DNA from: Falciphora oryzae
Taxonomy: Eukaryota > Ascomycota > Sordariomycetes > Magnaporthales > Magnaporthaceae
DNA: 64,000 nt
Direction: 5' to 3'
NCBI GenBank assembly: GCA_000733355.1
Contig: JNVV01000017.1
Span: forward strand, 232,934-296,933
Part shown: positions 11,499 to 23,159 of the stretch, piece after piece
Numbering within the stretch: the first letter of the stretch is position 1
How the letters are laid out: every line of letters starts with the position of its first letter
Program-made: the position numbers and the translations under genes
Notes under the pieces: generated by a model
Database searches by the model: none
Told to the model about the DNA's origin: nothing
The model's input: the letters and a program-made list of their open reading frames with translations, nothing else

Positions 11499-11647
11499 NN
11501 NNNNNNNNNNNNNNNNNNNNNNNNNNNNNNNNNNNNNNNNNNNNNNNNNNNNNNNNNNNNNNNNNNNNNNNNNNNNNNNNNNNNNNNNNNNNNNNNNNNN
11601 NNNNNNNNNNNNNNNNNNNNNNNNNNNNNNNNNNNNNNNNNNNNNNN
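11499..11647. other. Assembly gap (149 N)
   Basis: Run of 149 undetermined bases. Frames crossing it are artefacts. Confidence 1.
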
Positions 11648-12110
11648 AGAAGTAGGCAGACGTGTAATAGACCGTAACGGGTTGCTTTCTATGCCTCTAT
11701 GTACCTGCCTAACACAATGGCGTTTGCTCTTTCCCAAACTTTTAGCCAAACCGCACCAAACATCTTTTTTCGTCCGAACAGCTCCCATAGCTCCTATTTT
11801 TCTTCCCAGTCCTTTTGGCCACGATAATACTCAGCTCCCTTCCTTAACGTCGATTCCCTCGCGCATTCCTCATCAATACTCCCAACTGCTGCCGACCTCG
11901 TTGATCACTTCCAAGCATCTCCTCCTCGTCCGCAGCTACGGTCTGTGCCAACTTCGAAAATGGCTCCCGGCACCTCTAAAGCACGCATCCCCGTTGTATC
12001 ATCGTCGCCTCAGACCCCGGTCACTGACTCTCCCTCAGACCCCGGTCACTGACTCTCCTTCCAGCCCGATACGCCCGCCGAGCAAATCGTCGCCAAGCAC
12101 ATGCTTTGGT

Positions 12111-14290
12111 TCACCCACCTCGATCGGGGCGTTGGCGTCCTACGTCCCATCCTGAATCTGCGGCCTGTCGATCTGTCTGGCTGTGGCAATGCACGGTTTT
12201 CCTCTCGCTCACCCCGTCTCCGTTAGGTCTATTCTCAAGTCTACCAGCGTTGAGGGAGACCGCCAGCCCGTATCCGTCCTCCGCGATGTACGGGCGAGGC
12301 ACCTCAGCATCGCCCACCAGCACGGGCGCGTCCCAACGCCCGAGCACCCAACGGCCGCCAGGAAAGACACGGCCGTGTATGGCCAGTTGCAGGAGATGGA
12401 AGACGTTGTCCGCTTGTCTGGCGGCCGCCGCCTGCGACGCACGCCGTACCTGCCGCAGCCCGTTCATGCGGGCCATCAGAAGCCCGCTGCCCGCGTCCAC
12501 GGCGATGACGAGGGCGCTGGAACACACAATGGCCATCAGTCCGAGGAAACTGAAGCTCTGCACCTTGCCCGCCGTGCGGACGAGTTGGTTGCCGCACATG
12601 TCCTGGAACGCGACGAAGACGGCATTGGCTGCCGAGTTACCGGTGGCATTCCCTATGATGTCTATGGGAGGGGTGGTGTGTAGATCGGCGGCGTTGTTGG
12701 CAAATTCGACCACGTAGGACTGGAGCTTCACAAGGCTGGTCTGGAACCAACCCAAGGCCTCCAGCTGCCACTGGTTTTCCGGCAGGCTAGGAGACAGGTT
12801 GCCGTACACGAGGCTGTTAGCCCAGAGGGCCCCTCCCCTGAGAGATTGTACGCTGTAATGGAGCGTCGAGAGGGTCATGTGGGTCAGGATCCTCGTTGCG
12901 AGGACGAGCTGCGCAGTGTTAAACCCGGCGGCAAGACCATCTTCCAGGAGCAGATTCTGCAGGGCTGCCAAATCGGTAGCGGGCATGCAAGAGTCTGTCT
13001 TTTTGGCTGGATTGCAGAACTTGAACTGTTCGGTACAGGCCATAGGGTTGATGAAGAAATCCGCGACATTGTACTCGGTATCGCCAATTTTCTGCGATAA
13101 ACTGGCCAAGAACCAGGGATCGAGGGTAGGTTCCATGTAGCGGATATTATTCCGGCTCAGGAAGAACATATTCACGTCTGAATCGGCTCGATTGGAATCC
13201 ACGGTTGGGATACAGGTCGTGATGTCGGAAGGGTCGTTAAGTCTGGCGGCCTTGACCCAAATCAGTCAAGCCCTCCGGCAACAAGCCGCAGGGCCGGCAT
13301 GGTCTGGGTGCATACTCAACCAGGTAATCGGTCTGCGTGTTATTATCTTTTCGTATATCCGGTAAGCCCAATTTACCAGGTTACTTGCGGGGCCGAGTTT
13401 TAGTGCAGATGGCCCAAAGAAGGCCCGGCTAAAATTTCGCGGCATGTCGCCGGGTTCTGTGGGCGGCTCTGTGTCTCTCATGTCACCCCGGAATCGTCAA
13501 ACGGGGGAACAAGCGGCTTCGTACTGGAAGGTGACTTGGTCCGCGGGGTACGAGTTGATGCCAAACACCTCATGCGAGTCGAGCAAAGGCCTTCATCGTT
13601 AGGCCTCCGTTGTGTCCGAGTTGACATCGATCGGGGTTGGGAAAGGACACGGCGCAGAAGTATCCATCTGTATTGGGATGACGACGGACTTGAAAGGGGA
13701 TCGACTGATAGCCGAGACGGACGCCTGGTTGTAGGAGGTGCTGACGTAGTTCCTAGCTTGGATCGTGTCGTGGGCGACTTTGCGCGAGAACTCCCTTTAG
13801 CGCTCTATGCCCCCGCCGTAGAACGGGGACCATAACCCACAGCGGCCGGGTTGAATGGGGGAAACAGCATCCCCGTTGCCGCTGGTGATGGCAACCCGCG
13901 AAACAAGGACCGACGCGACGGCGAAGCCAACCCACACGAAGGCTGCCGGGACGAGGATGCCAAAGGTGCGGCGCCCCAGATTGTGCACGCCCTTGCCAGC
14001 CCACGCATGGTAAAGCTTGATGGACCCCAAGGCGACCTTTGCCGGTGTGCCCAGATACCGCAACGCGACCCGAAAGGCCAAGCCAACTACGTCGGCGGCC
14101 GGGCCCCTGGCCAGGAATCGATGAAGGAAAGCGCTGTGAGATTCCAAAAGCTCACGCCAGCGAGGGACACCAGCAGAGAGAGGAATGTGACGAGGTAGTA
14201 GCCCTGGTCCAAGGGGACGGCCAGCGTTGCCCCCAGGACGGCGGGCCGAGAACGGTCATTCCAGAAGCCGGAGCTGCTCGGTCCATCCAT
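12111..14290 (-). pseudogene. Conserved multi-pass membrane protein, RIP-like decay
   Basis: Starts at ATG 14290 (MDGPSSSGFWND), with hydrophobic segments GYYLVTFLSLLVSLAGVSF and TFGILVPAAFVWVGFAVASV, a Cys-bearing extracellular part (TTCIPTVDSNRADSDVNMFF, PMACTEQFKFCNP) and a last membrane span SFLGLMAIVCSSALVIAVDA. This layout belongs to a family of large uncharacterised Sordariales membrane proteins. After one frameshift near 14130, a single frame runs from 14147 to 12111 interrupted by five stops: TAA 13799, TAA 13601, TGA 13595, TGA 13499 and TGA 13268 (first bases). All five are one C-to-T change from CAA or CGA. The reading frame between them is still clearly coding, so the damage is recent and of one mutational type. 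Confidence 0.7.
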
Positions 14291-14935
14291 TTCCTGGGGC
14301 TCTAGGTACAGTGAGGCACGACACGGTTGGAAGGCGGAGCAGGGGTAGGTAGGTGCGCAACTGTGCACCTGCTGAGCGGTGTCCTGACCGAGCTGGCACT
14401 GGCTGCTGGAAGAGCACACTATAGGTACTTAGGTAGGAAAGGTAGGAAAGTTAGGAGGTATAAGCTGGGTGGGGAGGTAGCCAAGCTAGGCTGCGAATAT
14501 AAGTGCCTGCCTACCTACCTAAGGTTCTTCAGCCTTTCACAACTCCAGAGATGCTGTTTTTTCAGCTGGCACCGCTAATGCAGCCACCTGCCCGTGGCTG
14601 CTTGCGCTTGCAGCCTTGCGTGGCAGTGCTCTTGGCGCCGAGAGAACCAGACCGCTCATCAAGCACAAAGTCCTGGACCCCTATTCTCCTGGCACACGAG
14701 TATGACAATCGGGTGGAACCAGCACGACCATAGCCCAGGGTCGTGGGAAAGTGAACTGGGCGTTTCCAACGTGTTGTGTCTCTAGGAGCGAACGTGAATT
14801 GGCTCCCAGTCGTAAAAGCGGACGGTTCTAGCTACTCTAGAGTAGATTCCATCTGATGACTTCTGCCCGGCCCGTGCGGTTCGGCCCGCTCTGATGCGCA
14901 TAAGTTGCCGGGCTACGCTCCCCTGACATAATCTC
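14291..14935. other. Intergenic with TAGGTA-rich stretch
   Basis: Contains repeated TAGGTAGG/CCTACCTA motifs (14424-14460 and 14503-14522) that recur in other intergenic parts of the window (about 37710, 50885, 58488 and 61572). No gene seen. Confidence 0.5.
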
Positions 14936-15615
14936 TTAGGGTGAAGAAGGGCTCTCTGGCCTGTAAAGAGCAGCCTTAGCGTCGCTCCCCGCCCTCAAAG
15001 CATGCGCCATGTAGCTTTGCTGTAAAGGTGCTAGAGAGGTCTCCGGCGTTTGTGCGGAGCGCCATCGTCTTGGCGGACAGCCGATGGTGCAGACGCATGC
15101 CGCCTGCCTCCGACGTATGCGCGGAGCGGCATCATCTTGTTGTCCTTGGACGACAACCAATGGCGCAAATGCTTGTCTCCGGAGCCCGCGCCCGACACTA
15201 TCCAGGAGGCTGTGCAACCCACCGGACACGGGCGTCCCAAACAGCAGGGGCACCCACGATTCGGTCCCGAAGGCGTGCGGGTTGCATACTCAGCTCGTGC
15301 GGCTTGAAGCAGAGGCCGCCAAAGACGGGCGTGACGGTGAAGTTCTGGCCGTCGGGCAGGTGGACGATGGAGCGGCCCATGTTTGCGTCGCTGGTGCTAG
15401 GTGTCTGCAGTGCTAGGTGCGCGTCAGCGAGGAGGAGAGCAGGACGAAATGCACGTACGAGCTTGCCAAGAGAATGCGCAAAGAATGACGAGCGGGGCAG
15501 CCGTCGCGATCAAGAGCACTTTGCGACGGGATGGCGAGCGGTTTCTGACCACGGCGACGCTGGTGCTGTGTCCCATTGCCAAGGGCGGTTGCTGAAACGG
15601 CGCTGCGTTTGCCAT
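14936..15615 (-). pseudogene. Frameshifted single-pass membrane protein relic
   Basis: Begins at ATG 15615 (MANAAPFQQPPLAMGHST), with a membrane span VLLIATAAPLVILCAF, then shifts frame to SSYVHFVLLSSSLTRT. It then reads MGRSIVHLPDGQNFTVTPVF plus GGLCFKPHELSMQ, and shifts again to PLLFGTPVSGGLHSLLDSVG. At least two frameshifts break it. The span followed by an extracellular Cys-containing stretch resembles the N-terminal part of secreted or membrane proteins next to the large membrane-protein genes in related fungi. No function is known. Confidence 0.5.
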
Positions 15616-15895
15616 GGCGGGGGAAAACCTGCTGCATTCTCTGGGGAAACCCCCCACTGCTGCAGATCTAGGCAGGCCGGGGCAGCACTGGGCTGTCGGG
15701 GCGAGGAAAGGCGAGGGTCAGGTGCGGGCACTGGACCCTTGTCGCGCCGCACCATCCAGTGACCAGGCGGGTTGCCCGCAGCCTGTGACAGCCGCAACAG
15801 CCGCACCGTATTTCTCTGCCGCGCCCGTTCAGGCAACCAGATCCCTAGGGTGATGCGTGACCCTCGGTACTTGTGAAGAATTGCTCGGACGCAAC

Positions 15896-16662
15896 TCAAC
15901 AATTTTCACGCATCAACTCCTCACTCAGAACAACCAGCCCCACCATCGCAGCCGGGTCCGCACACGCCTGCGCCAGATCTAGTTCGTACCGGCGCGCGGC
16001 GACCCCGTATGCCTTCTGGGAATACACGGCCGACACCAAGCCCGTGGCCAGGCTCACGACCGCGAAGATGCCCACCAGCGCCGCGAGCCAGAAGTTCGCG
16101 ACCTGGAACACGTTGTGGTGGCGACGGCCCGCGGCGGCCCCGCCATGGAGAACGAACTGGCGTAGTGCCGAGGGCGCCTCGTTCCGGCGCTGCGTCGAGT
16201 TCTTCGATGCGCGTCCGCCAGACGGCGTATTCGGCCGCGTCGAGCTTGCGGGGCCGGCCGCAGGGGCGAGGTCGTGGATCGAGGCGGTGCGGCCGTGCGT
16301 ACGGAGGGTCTCGGTTGGGCAGTAGCCGGCGGGGAAGAGCAGGTTCAGTGTGTCGAGAGCTTCCTCGAGGACAGGCAGGGGAAGCGGGCAGGGGGTGCTG
16401 TTGCTGAAGCGCAGGTGATTGCGCAGCGCGACCTTGTGCTCATACACAGTCAGGACGCTGTGGCGCGACCCGGGCCGCTGGCTGATGCGCAGGTGGTCCG
16501 CGAGGTTGCTCGTCTAAGGGGGCACGAAGTCGTGTCTGCTGGCAAGTGTGGCCATGGCCAGGTCCACATCAAGACGCTTGGGGCGAGACTGCTCGACGGA
16601 GGCCCAGGGAAGTTCGATTCGAGGAGCTCGGTGAGGCTCTGGTTATGGTCCCACTGCGCCAC
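15896..16662 (-). pseudogene. Small membrane protein relic (frameshift plus TAG)
   Basis: ATG 16662 opens MAQWDHNQSLTELLESNFPG. After a one-base shift the frame continues SVEQSRPKRLDVDLAMATLA, hits TAG at 16516-16514, and goes on EHKVALRNHLRFSNSTP to a membrane span FWLAALVGIFAVVSLATGLV and a stop at 15896. The protein would be about 250 residues with a single C-terminal membrane span. It is of unknown function and is recognised only as coherent coding sequence. The TAG is one step from CAG. Confidence 0.5.
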
Positions 16663-16832
16663 TCCTTATAGTCCATTGCCATCTCTCACTCCCGCTCTAC
16701 TAAATGAGAACTGAGCGCGGGGTGTCTCAAAAAAGCGATGAGGGAACGTTGAGAATGACTGGTCATCGAGCGAGTTTCCCTCATCGTTAACAACAAGAAC
16801 CGAATCCCCCGTTAGGAAACAAAGACTGTACT

Positions 16833-17063
16833 TGTTGATCCATGTGATCAGCACGTGCATCCGGAAAGACCCCACGTCTCGTGGAGCAACAGGTCTATGG
16901 ACCGTGCGCTCCCACGAGCCTACAAAAGGGGATTTTGCGATCCCCTTCCTGTAACTAGATTCCTTTTTCTTCATGCATCAATACAGACACTTTTCAGATC
17001 TATAGATCTTTGTTCTTTCTTTTGGAGATCTCCGAGCCTACAGGAGTAACACTCCTACCAACA
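16833..17063 (+). mobile_element. Solo LTR with 5-bp target duplication
   Basis: A 231-bp element starting TGTTGATCCA and ending CCTACCAACA (TG...CA ends), flanked on both sides by GTACT (16828-16832 and 17064-17068), a perfect 5-bp target-site duplication. A second copy in inverse orientation lies at 29342-29574. The internal domain has been lost by LTR-LTR recombination, or only one LTR was ever present. Ends and duplication length fit Copia or Gypsy retrotransposons. Confidence 0.92.
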
Positions 17064-17110
17064 GTACTGCAATTCTCAAGCTCAACTAGCCACCGGACCC
17101 CTCTTCCCAC

Positions 17111-17600
17111 TTAGAGTGGCTCCAGCGCGCCCTGGCCGCTGGTCTTTGGTGGGTGTGCCTCCCTCACCAGCGAGCACCGCTCCCCCAGCCTTGCCTGGTC
17201 GACCCGGCTGCTGTGCACCTGCGCCTTGACGTGCAGGGGCAGCTGCACGACGGCCACGGGCTCCTTGAACTCACGTGTGTCGAGTTGCACCAGGTCGTTG
17301 CGGTTCTCGGCCCGGCGCTCCACCGCGGCCACGACCCAGCCATCGCCCTCGGGCGCGTCGGCGGAGCGCGGGATGAAGGCGGGCTCCTGGACGAGCGAGC
17401 CCGGCCCCGCGTGGAAGTAGCGCGTCTCGCCGGTCGAGTGGCGGTGCATGGCCAGGCCGTCGAGGCCGAGGAAGCCCGTCGGGACCTTTTTGTTAGATGC
17501 GCTGCTCCTGCCGGGATGGTGGGGCACGAGGACGTTGGCGAAGAGCACGTCGTGCTTCTTGGTCAGGGAGCGCTCGTCGATGCGGAGGGAACTCGGCCAG
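17111..17600 (-). pseudogene. Carotenoid oxygenase, C-terminal fragment
   Basis: The minus strand reads HDVLFANVLVPHHPGRS, then GLDGLAMHRHSTGETRYFHA, PGSLVQEPAFIPRSADAPEG and DGWVVAAVERRAENRNDLV. This matches the C-terminal blades of the carotenoid oxygenase (lignostilbene dioxygenase/RPE65) family around the conserved 'EPxFIPR...EDDGxhh' segment. The last iron-binding His is not identifiable with certainty. Upstream (17600-17846) the frame changes to unrelated coding-looking sequence (LLAGVNFNYGDPATIGKVTA, ETFTGNYCGAGPESNG), so the N-terminal half has been replaced or rearranged. Intact members cleave double bonds of carotenoids or stilbenes with Fe(II). Confidence 0.65.
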
Positions 17601-17851
17601 CACGTCGAGGATGACCTTCCACACCAAAGAAAATTCCCCTTTCACTGTCGTGATGTCGTCCTTGGAGTACTTGCAGTTGTCCGAGAGCCCCGTCCCGTTG
17701 CTCTCAGGCCCGGCCCCGCAGTAGTTCCCCGTAAACGTCTCGCAGATTTCGTCGAAGCTCTTGGCCGTGACCTTGCCGATAGTCGCCGGGTCGCCGTAGT
17801 TGAAGTTGACGCCCGCTAGCAGTCTGCCGCTGCGGCACGCGGACATGCCGA

Positions 17852-19390
17852 GGCCATACGTGTGCTGCTCCGATCGAGGCTTTACACAAGGCTTACCCGG
17901 GGCGCGACCAAGAAGCTGTGTCTTCCCACCGCGCTACTTAATGCTGAGGCTAACGGCCATGCTAATACCGCGAACCTGCTCTTCGAACACGTATATGCCC
18001 CATCCGAGCCGGTGGCCGATATCTGGTGGATAAAGGAGCAGAGGCGCTACATAACCGTGGGCGAGGCCCTTCGGAATGGGTTCACCCCCCGGGGAGAGTA
18101 CCCGAGGCCGTACCCAAGGGCGGCGCCTAGCCCAGGCACCTCAGGACCTCGCAGCCTGGTGCGCGCCGCTTGTAGAGGCGGCAAGAGTGATGCAGCGGGC
18201 ATTGAAGGGCTACACTAGCGGCTGGGCCATCAGCACAGACCTTGGTCTCGCCTAGGGCGTGGCTGAGACAGAGCCTCGGTGACAACGGTGTGCATATACC
18301 GAATACCAAAAGCCAATCGTGCGACACCGGTTCCTACAGGGGCCAGGGGTATATGTTAGTCACCCCCAATGGCAATAGGCGGAGATGCCCGCAAGCCGCT
18401 TGTCTTTGCTCCGCCCTCCTCCCTTCCCCGCAACGTTCCCTGATGTCATGGGCAAACGTTATCTCGAAGCCACTTCGTGTCTGTGAGCGAAATAAACCTT
18501 GGAAGAACCGCCGGGTCGTGGTCTTGGTTGGACGACGCGAACGGCTGGACGGGGGCCGCATTGGGGTCTCGCCCGCAACATATGCTTAGTGCCAGCCCGG
18601 CTCTGGAAATAAGTGACTACGTGATTAGTGCTCGGGCAATTACGCCCGTCATCACTGCTAGCATAGCGGCCTCGCCTCGGCTCCATGTATTGTACAGGGC
18701 GGCTCGCAGCGTCACGGCCGTCGAGTTGAAAGAGAGGCAAACACTGCTTGCCTTGATACGGGTGAAGGTATGACCGCGAGTCAGGTTCATTTGCTGCGAG
18801 GCGATCGGCGCAGCTTCGGGAGGGGGTTCATCTGAAAAGGATGTGCTGGCGTCAGCAGAGGCAAAATTTAAGTGTCCGAGCTATCCACATAAGTCAGGCA
18901 CGTCCAGGGCATGGTGCCTCTTTGATAAGCGGGTGGCGGGCGCAGCGTAGCGTCACGTCTGTAGGACGAAGTAGATTAAACGCCGCTGGACGGCGGTGTG
19001 GGAAAGCTGAAAAGGGCTGGAGGGGCGTTCGGTGATCTGGTTGGCCGTGGCCTGCCATCTGACCCAAGCAAACCCTGGGCGTGGGTGAAATTAAGGTGTC
19101 TCACCAGCGACGCAGGTCGATCCTAGCAGCAGTGGCAGCCTCGCGCCCGGGCGCAATGATCTACATGATTAATTTGCCCGTGCTCGCCGCTCCGCGAAGG
19201 ATCGCGACGGGAGCCCCGGGGCTGGTCGCCTCGCCGGGCGAGAGGCGGGGCACCGAAATCTGCCTCTTATCCTCCGGCCCGTCCGCATCACAGCCTGCTC
19301 TCCTGATATCGACCTCGTCTCTCTCTTATCGAACGCCTGAATGCGTTCTGCCATGTCTTTCTCTTTTAGCTAATCTCTAACTAAACGCTA
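17852..19390. other. Intergenic, no supportable gene
   Basis: Frames in this 1.5-kb stretch (for example 17862-18218 plus) have no coherent domain, intron pattern or start context. I see no gene. Confidence 0.45.
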
Positions 19391-19396
19391 ATCAAG

Positions 19397-22159
19397 ATGC
19401 TGACCATCGCCGAAGTCTCGGGTCTCATCGCCGCGGCGGTGATGCTGGGTACGAAAGACAAAATGATGCTCAACTTGCATGCTTGGAGGGCTAACCATCG
19501 CACGTGCCAGTCCAATATTGGCTTCCTCTTGCCCTGGTCATCATCCTCGTCAGACTGGTCGGGCATGAGAATACCGCAGCGACATGGTAAAGTCTCGTCA
19601 TCCTATCTCGCCTCGCGTTGAGACTAACCACCCGGCGTCTCGGCAGGTCCGCCATCAACCGAACCATATCCACGACGTTATGGCCGCTGCTCCTGCAAGC
19701 GGACTCGGTCGGCACTGCCCACCGCTCCCGAACGATCGTGGCCATTTCTTCGACCATGACCCTGTGCGCGGCCCTACTCGTCCTCGCCGGCGTGCTGGCG
19801 CCCCTTGGGCTGCGTGACGAGATCATCCCCGGAGCGCCGCAGCAGGTCCGGTTTGAGTACGTCCGGGACCCGAGCTCCTGGGGCAAGATTACCCCGGTGC
19901 GACCGGACCTCCCTTTCTCGCGGCACTGCGAATTCGGCCGCAGGATCAACTGCCCCGGGCAGTACCAAGGCGTCGACTTTGTCGAAGTAGCGCCTGGCAA
20001 GCTCTCGAGCGTCAGGAGGGACAACTCGTCCTTCGTCAACACGACAATCCCTCTCAACTACACCACCATGTTTGCCAGTGCAACCAGCGATCCCGGGAAC
20101 ACCCTGTCTGGTATGTTCGATGTCCAGTATCGCCGCTGGACCGTCAAGTTCGTCGACCTCATTGACGACGGCGCGCCCGAAGCCAATGGCGACTATCGTT
20201 TTATCGAACTGTTGATCCCGCAGGACGACATCCTGATCAAGGAGGGGCTGATCGTCGACGTGACGGACAAAAACCCTGGTATTGGGTTGCGAAACCACAC
20301 GGTGCCAACCGGCTTGGCTTTCGGCGGAACCTGGACCGAGGACCTCACTTGGCTAGAGCCAGTGACAAGCTGCGCCGACACCAATCTGACCGCAGAGTAC
20401 GTGACCCAGACGGTCGAGGAGAGCTTCACGCCCAACAGGACATGGACTCTCATCGATAGGGGCGCCTTCCGGGACCTGGACATGACGGCACTCGAATCCC
20501 CGCCTTGGGGCGACAACCAAACGCTCGATCTGTTCGGACGCGCCTACAAAGCCGCCCGAATGTACAACGTCCACGCGGCTAAAGTCTTGAACGTGTCTCT
20601 CCCTCTCGCTTCCTCAGTTGAGACGATACCCAAGATATTGCTCACAAATGGGTCGGGTATTTCCTCGCTCGACAAGCGCTTCAATGATCTATTGTTCAGC
20701 GATGTCGACGTTGACAACACCAGGCTCAGCGGCCTCATAGGGCTCGGCAAGACGCCATTTTCGTCGAACCGCTCGAATGCAGATATCCCGCCTCCCGCCA
20801 ACTTCACACCAAGGTACCCCGACGGCTTGAGGAAGCTCTTTGCCTCGAACTTGACGGCAATAAGTGCGTCTACCTCTCGTTGCTCCTCCTCTTGACACCG
20901 GGTGTATGCGTACTTTCGAAGGGTATTCGGGCTGACCATTCGCAGGTAATATTTGCAAGGGCTTTTACGCGCTGGGCGACTCGATCGATTGGAGGGCCGC
21001 CAATATCACGAACCCGATGGTGGAATGCGGGTTCCTGATCAGCGCCGGCCGAGCACCCCAAAGCGGAGACGACGGCGACACAACGACGCCGGTAGGCGAC
21101 ATTATGAAGGGTACCACCATCAAGCGCAAGAACTTCTACGTATGCGCGACCGGTATCCGGGCCAGCATCAAGACGGTCGCTTTTCGCTACAACGGCAGCG
21201 ACACGAAGTTGTCCAACCTGCACATCGACAGCATCACCGATAAGGTCTACCCGGACGAGCGGTCCAAGCCGCTCTGGTCCGTCGAAACCAGCGGCGACCA
21301 GCGCATGACCTTTGACCCGCTCTGGGGCATCGTCGACGACAGCTACGAGACGGTCGAGAGCTTCTACTCGATGCGGGCCGAGAAGCTGTGGCTGCCGGCC
21401 GTCGTCAGCCCCGGCGTCACCTTCGGGGCGCGGCAGGCCTTCGACCCGTTGGCCGCCGTGACCGCGCCAGGACTCAACGTGGCCAACCTATACACCGACG
21501 TAACCCGCGACGCCGCCCAGCACACGGGCGGGCAGTCGTTCCCGCTGGTGGAGCGCTTTACGCGGCTGTCAGCTAAGGAGACGACGGCGGGGCTCATCCC
21601 CAGCCTGATCCTGACCGATGTGCTGGCCAGCCTGCTGGTGGGTACAAAGACGGCGGTGCGGCGCGCGCCCGTGGGGTGGCCGGCACGGATGGCCGTCGAC
21701 GAGCCGGCGGGCGGGCTGGCGCGCGCCAACGTGACGGCGTACCGCCGCGCGGTCCGCTACGACCTGCGGTACGCAGTGCCGAGCTTCGTGCTGCTGGCGC
21801 TGCTGCTGGTGATCAGCGTGTGGGCAGCGGCGGTGCTACTGGTGGAGCGATGCGGCGCCATCCGGGCGCTGCGGGGCATGTATAACCAGACGTCAGCGGG
21901 CCGGCTGGCGACGTCGCTGCTGCGGCGCGGCGCGGCCGGTGACCCGAACCAGTCGTCGGCCGAATGGGTCGAAGGCGACGGCCGGCTGGTGCTGAGCTTC
22001 GGCAACATCGGCAGCCGCCGGGCCGGCTACTACGCCCGCATAGAGAAGGGCGAGGGCGGGAGCGGGCTGCTCCCGTATGCCGAGGACGGCGCGCAGGGGG
22101 ACGAGGAGAAGAAGGAGGGGGCGAACTCAGAGGCGGTGCCGGTCTGGCAGGGGCGGTAG
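19397..22159 (+). CDS. Large conserved fungal membrane protein (intact)
   Basis: Four exons: 19397-19448, 19511-19586, 19647-20863 and 20946-22159, giving 852 residues. All three introns have GT...AG ends and CTAAC/CTGAC branch points, and phases match at every junction (V, W and S codons restored). Exons 1-2 encode a first membrane span (ending about QYWLPLALVIILVRLVG). A second span is AALLVLAGVLAPLG. A long extracellular middle carries many N-glycosylation sites (NSSF, NTTI, NYTT, NVSL), paired Cys (HCEFG, NCPG, SCAD) and one last span FVLLALLLVISVWAAAVLLV near residue 750. The cytoplasmic tail is charged. This is the typical layout of a large uncharacterised Sordariales surface-protein family. 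It is the only unbroken member among several relics in the window. Confidence 0.85.
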
Positions 22160-22735
22160 GGACGGGGGATGGCGCTGGGTTTGTGTAGTTTTCTTGGGCC
22201 TGTACGCTTTCCTCGGGACGGCGACGGGGACGCCAGCCGTACGACCGTACGGTGGCTATAACATGGTATCATCGGTGTAGGCTGGCGCAAACTAAGGAAT
22301 ATGGAATCTGACCTGGGTATCTGGCCGAAGAGCTCTTGTTCAGTGTTGCCGTACTGAGCTCCTGAAGTCGACCTCACTCTGGCGCCAAGGACCTGCCTTC
22401 TCCAGCGTCCTTCGACCTGCCAGTGGCACGGGCGGTGAATGGAACTTGACGAGGTGTGTCTGAACTCTTTGAAACCCCGTCTGCAAAATGGCAAATTTGA
22501 CAATTAAAAAGCTTGCATGCTTTCAAAGCTCTTTGTACTTTATCATAACAGTTTCTAAGTGATACGTAGCAATGAGTATTATGAAACTATAACCCTAGGC
22601 GTTTTCTTTATTAGCTGACTTAAACCGCTTAAACATAGCCATGTTATAATTACAGCACTACCTAAACATTGCGTCATCCATATCATTCGATCCATAAGTC
22701 CCTGACATTTACCCCGTCCATAACGGACGGAGCTG
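22160..22735. other. AT-rich intergenic
   Basis: The part 22495-22690 is markedly AT-rich compared with the surroundings, with no coding signal; likely a decayed spacer or RIP-affected scrap. Confidence 0.5.
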
Positions 22736-23159
22736 TCATGCGAAAGAACTCAACCCGGCGGAACACATCGCCGTCGGGCCCAGTCCCAGTCGGAAGCAGG
22801 AGCTCACGTCCACGCAGCTGCCGCAGTACGCGGGGATGTCCTTGCAGTCGCTCTGGCGTCTAATCTCTGGACCGTCGTAGACGACCGCCAACATGTAGGT
22901 ATCCTCTTTATTTTCAGGCTCCGACAGTACGGCGCGGAGGTATGCCGAGCCCCAATCGACCGAGGCTAAGATTTTGCGGGAGGGTGTGTTAAAATCCGTT
23001 AGAATCCGGCAAGTGCTCCGGGGAAAGGGCGTGGACTAAAAGAGAAAAGAACTTACCGTTGCACTCTCCTCGACTTCGCGCTTCGACGGCCCTCTCTTCG
23101 GCGCTGTCATTGGGGCTTTCCTCGGAGCCTGACCCGCCGCTCTCCGAATAGGGAGGCAT
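22736..23159 (-). CDS. Short two-exon gene, possible Hsp70-like N-terminal fragment
   Basis: Exon 1 23159-23057 (MPPYSESGGSGSEESPND...) and exon 2 22965-22736 join in frame across an intron with GTAAGT, CTAAC and TTAG signals, giving 110 residues. Exon 2 begins SVDWGSAYLRAVLSEPENKE then DTYMLAVVYDGP. The position and pattern resemble the first strands of fungal Hsp70-like ATPases (hDxGTTxSxhxxh...), but the phosphate loop is degenerate. The rest of the ATPase is absent; the frame ends in a Cys-rich tail. It may be a truncated relic of such a gene, which often sits in accessory regions. Overlap with the next relic makes its 5' end uncertain. Confidence 0.35.

Noticed and set aside
11265..12155. 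296-codon frame crossing the N run
   Set aside because: Exists only because undetermined bases cannot contain stops.
12106..12717. Plus-strand frames over the minus-strand membrane-protein relic
   Set aside because: Shadows of the coherent minus-strand coding sequence.
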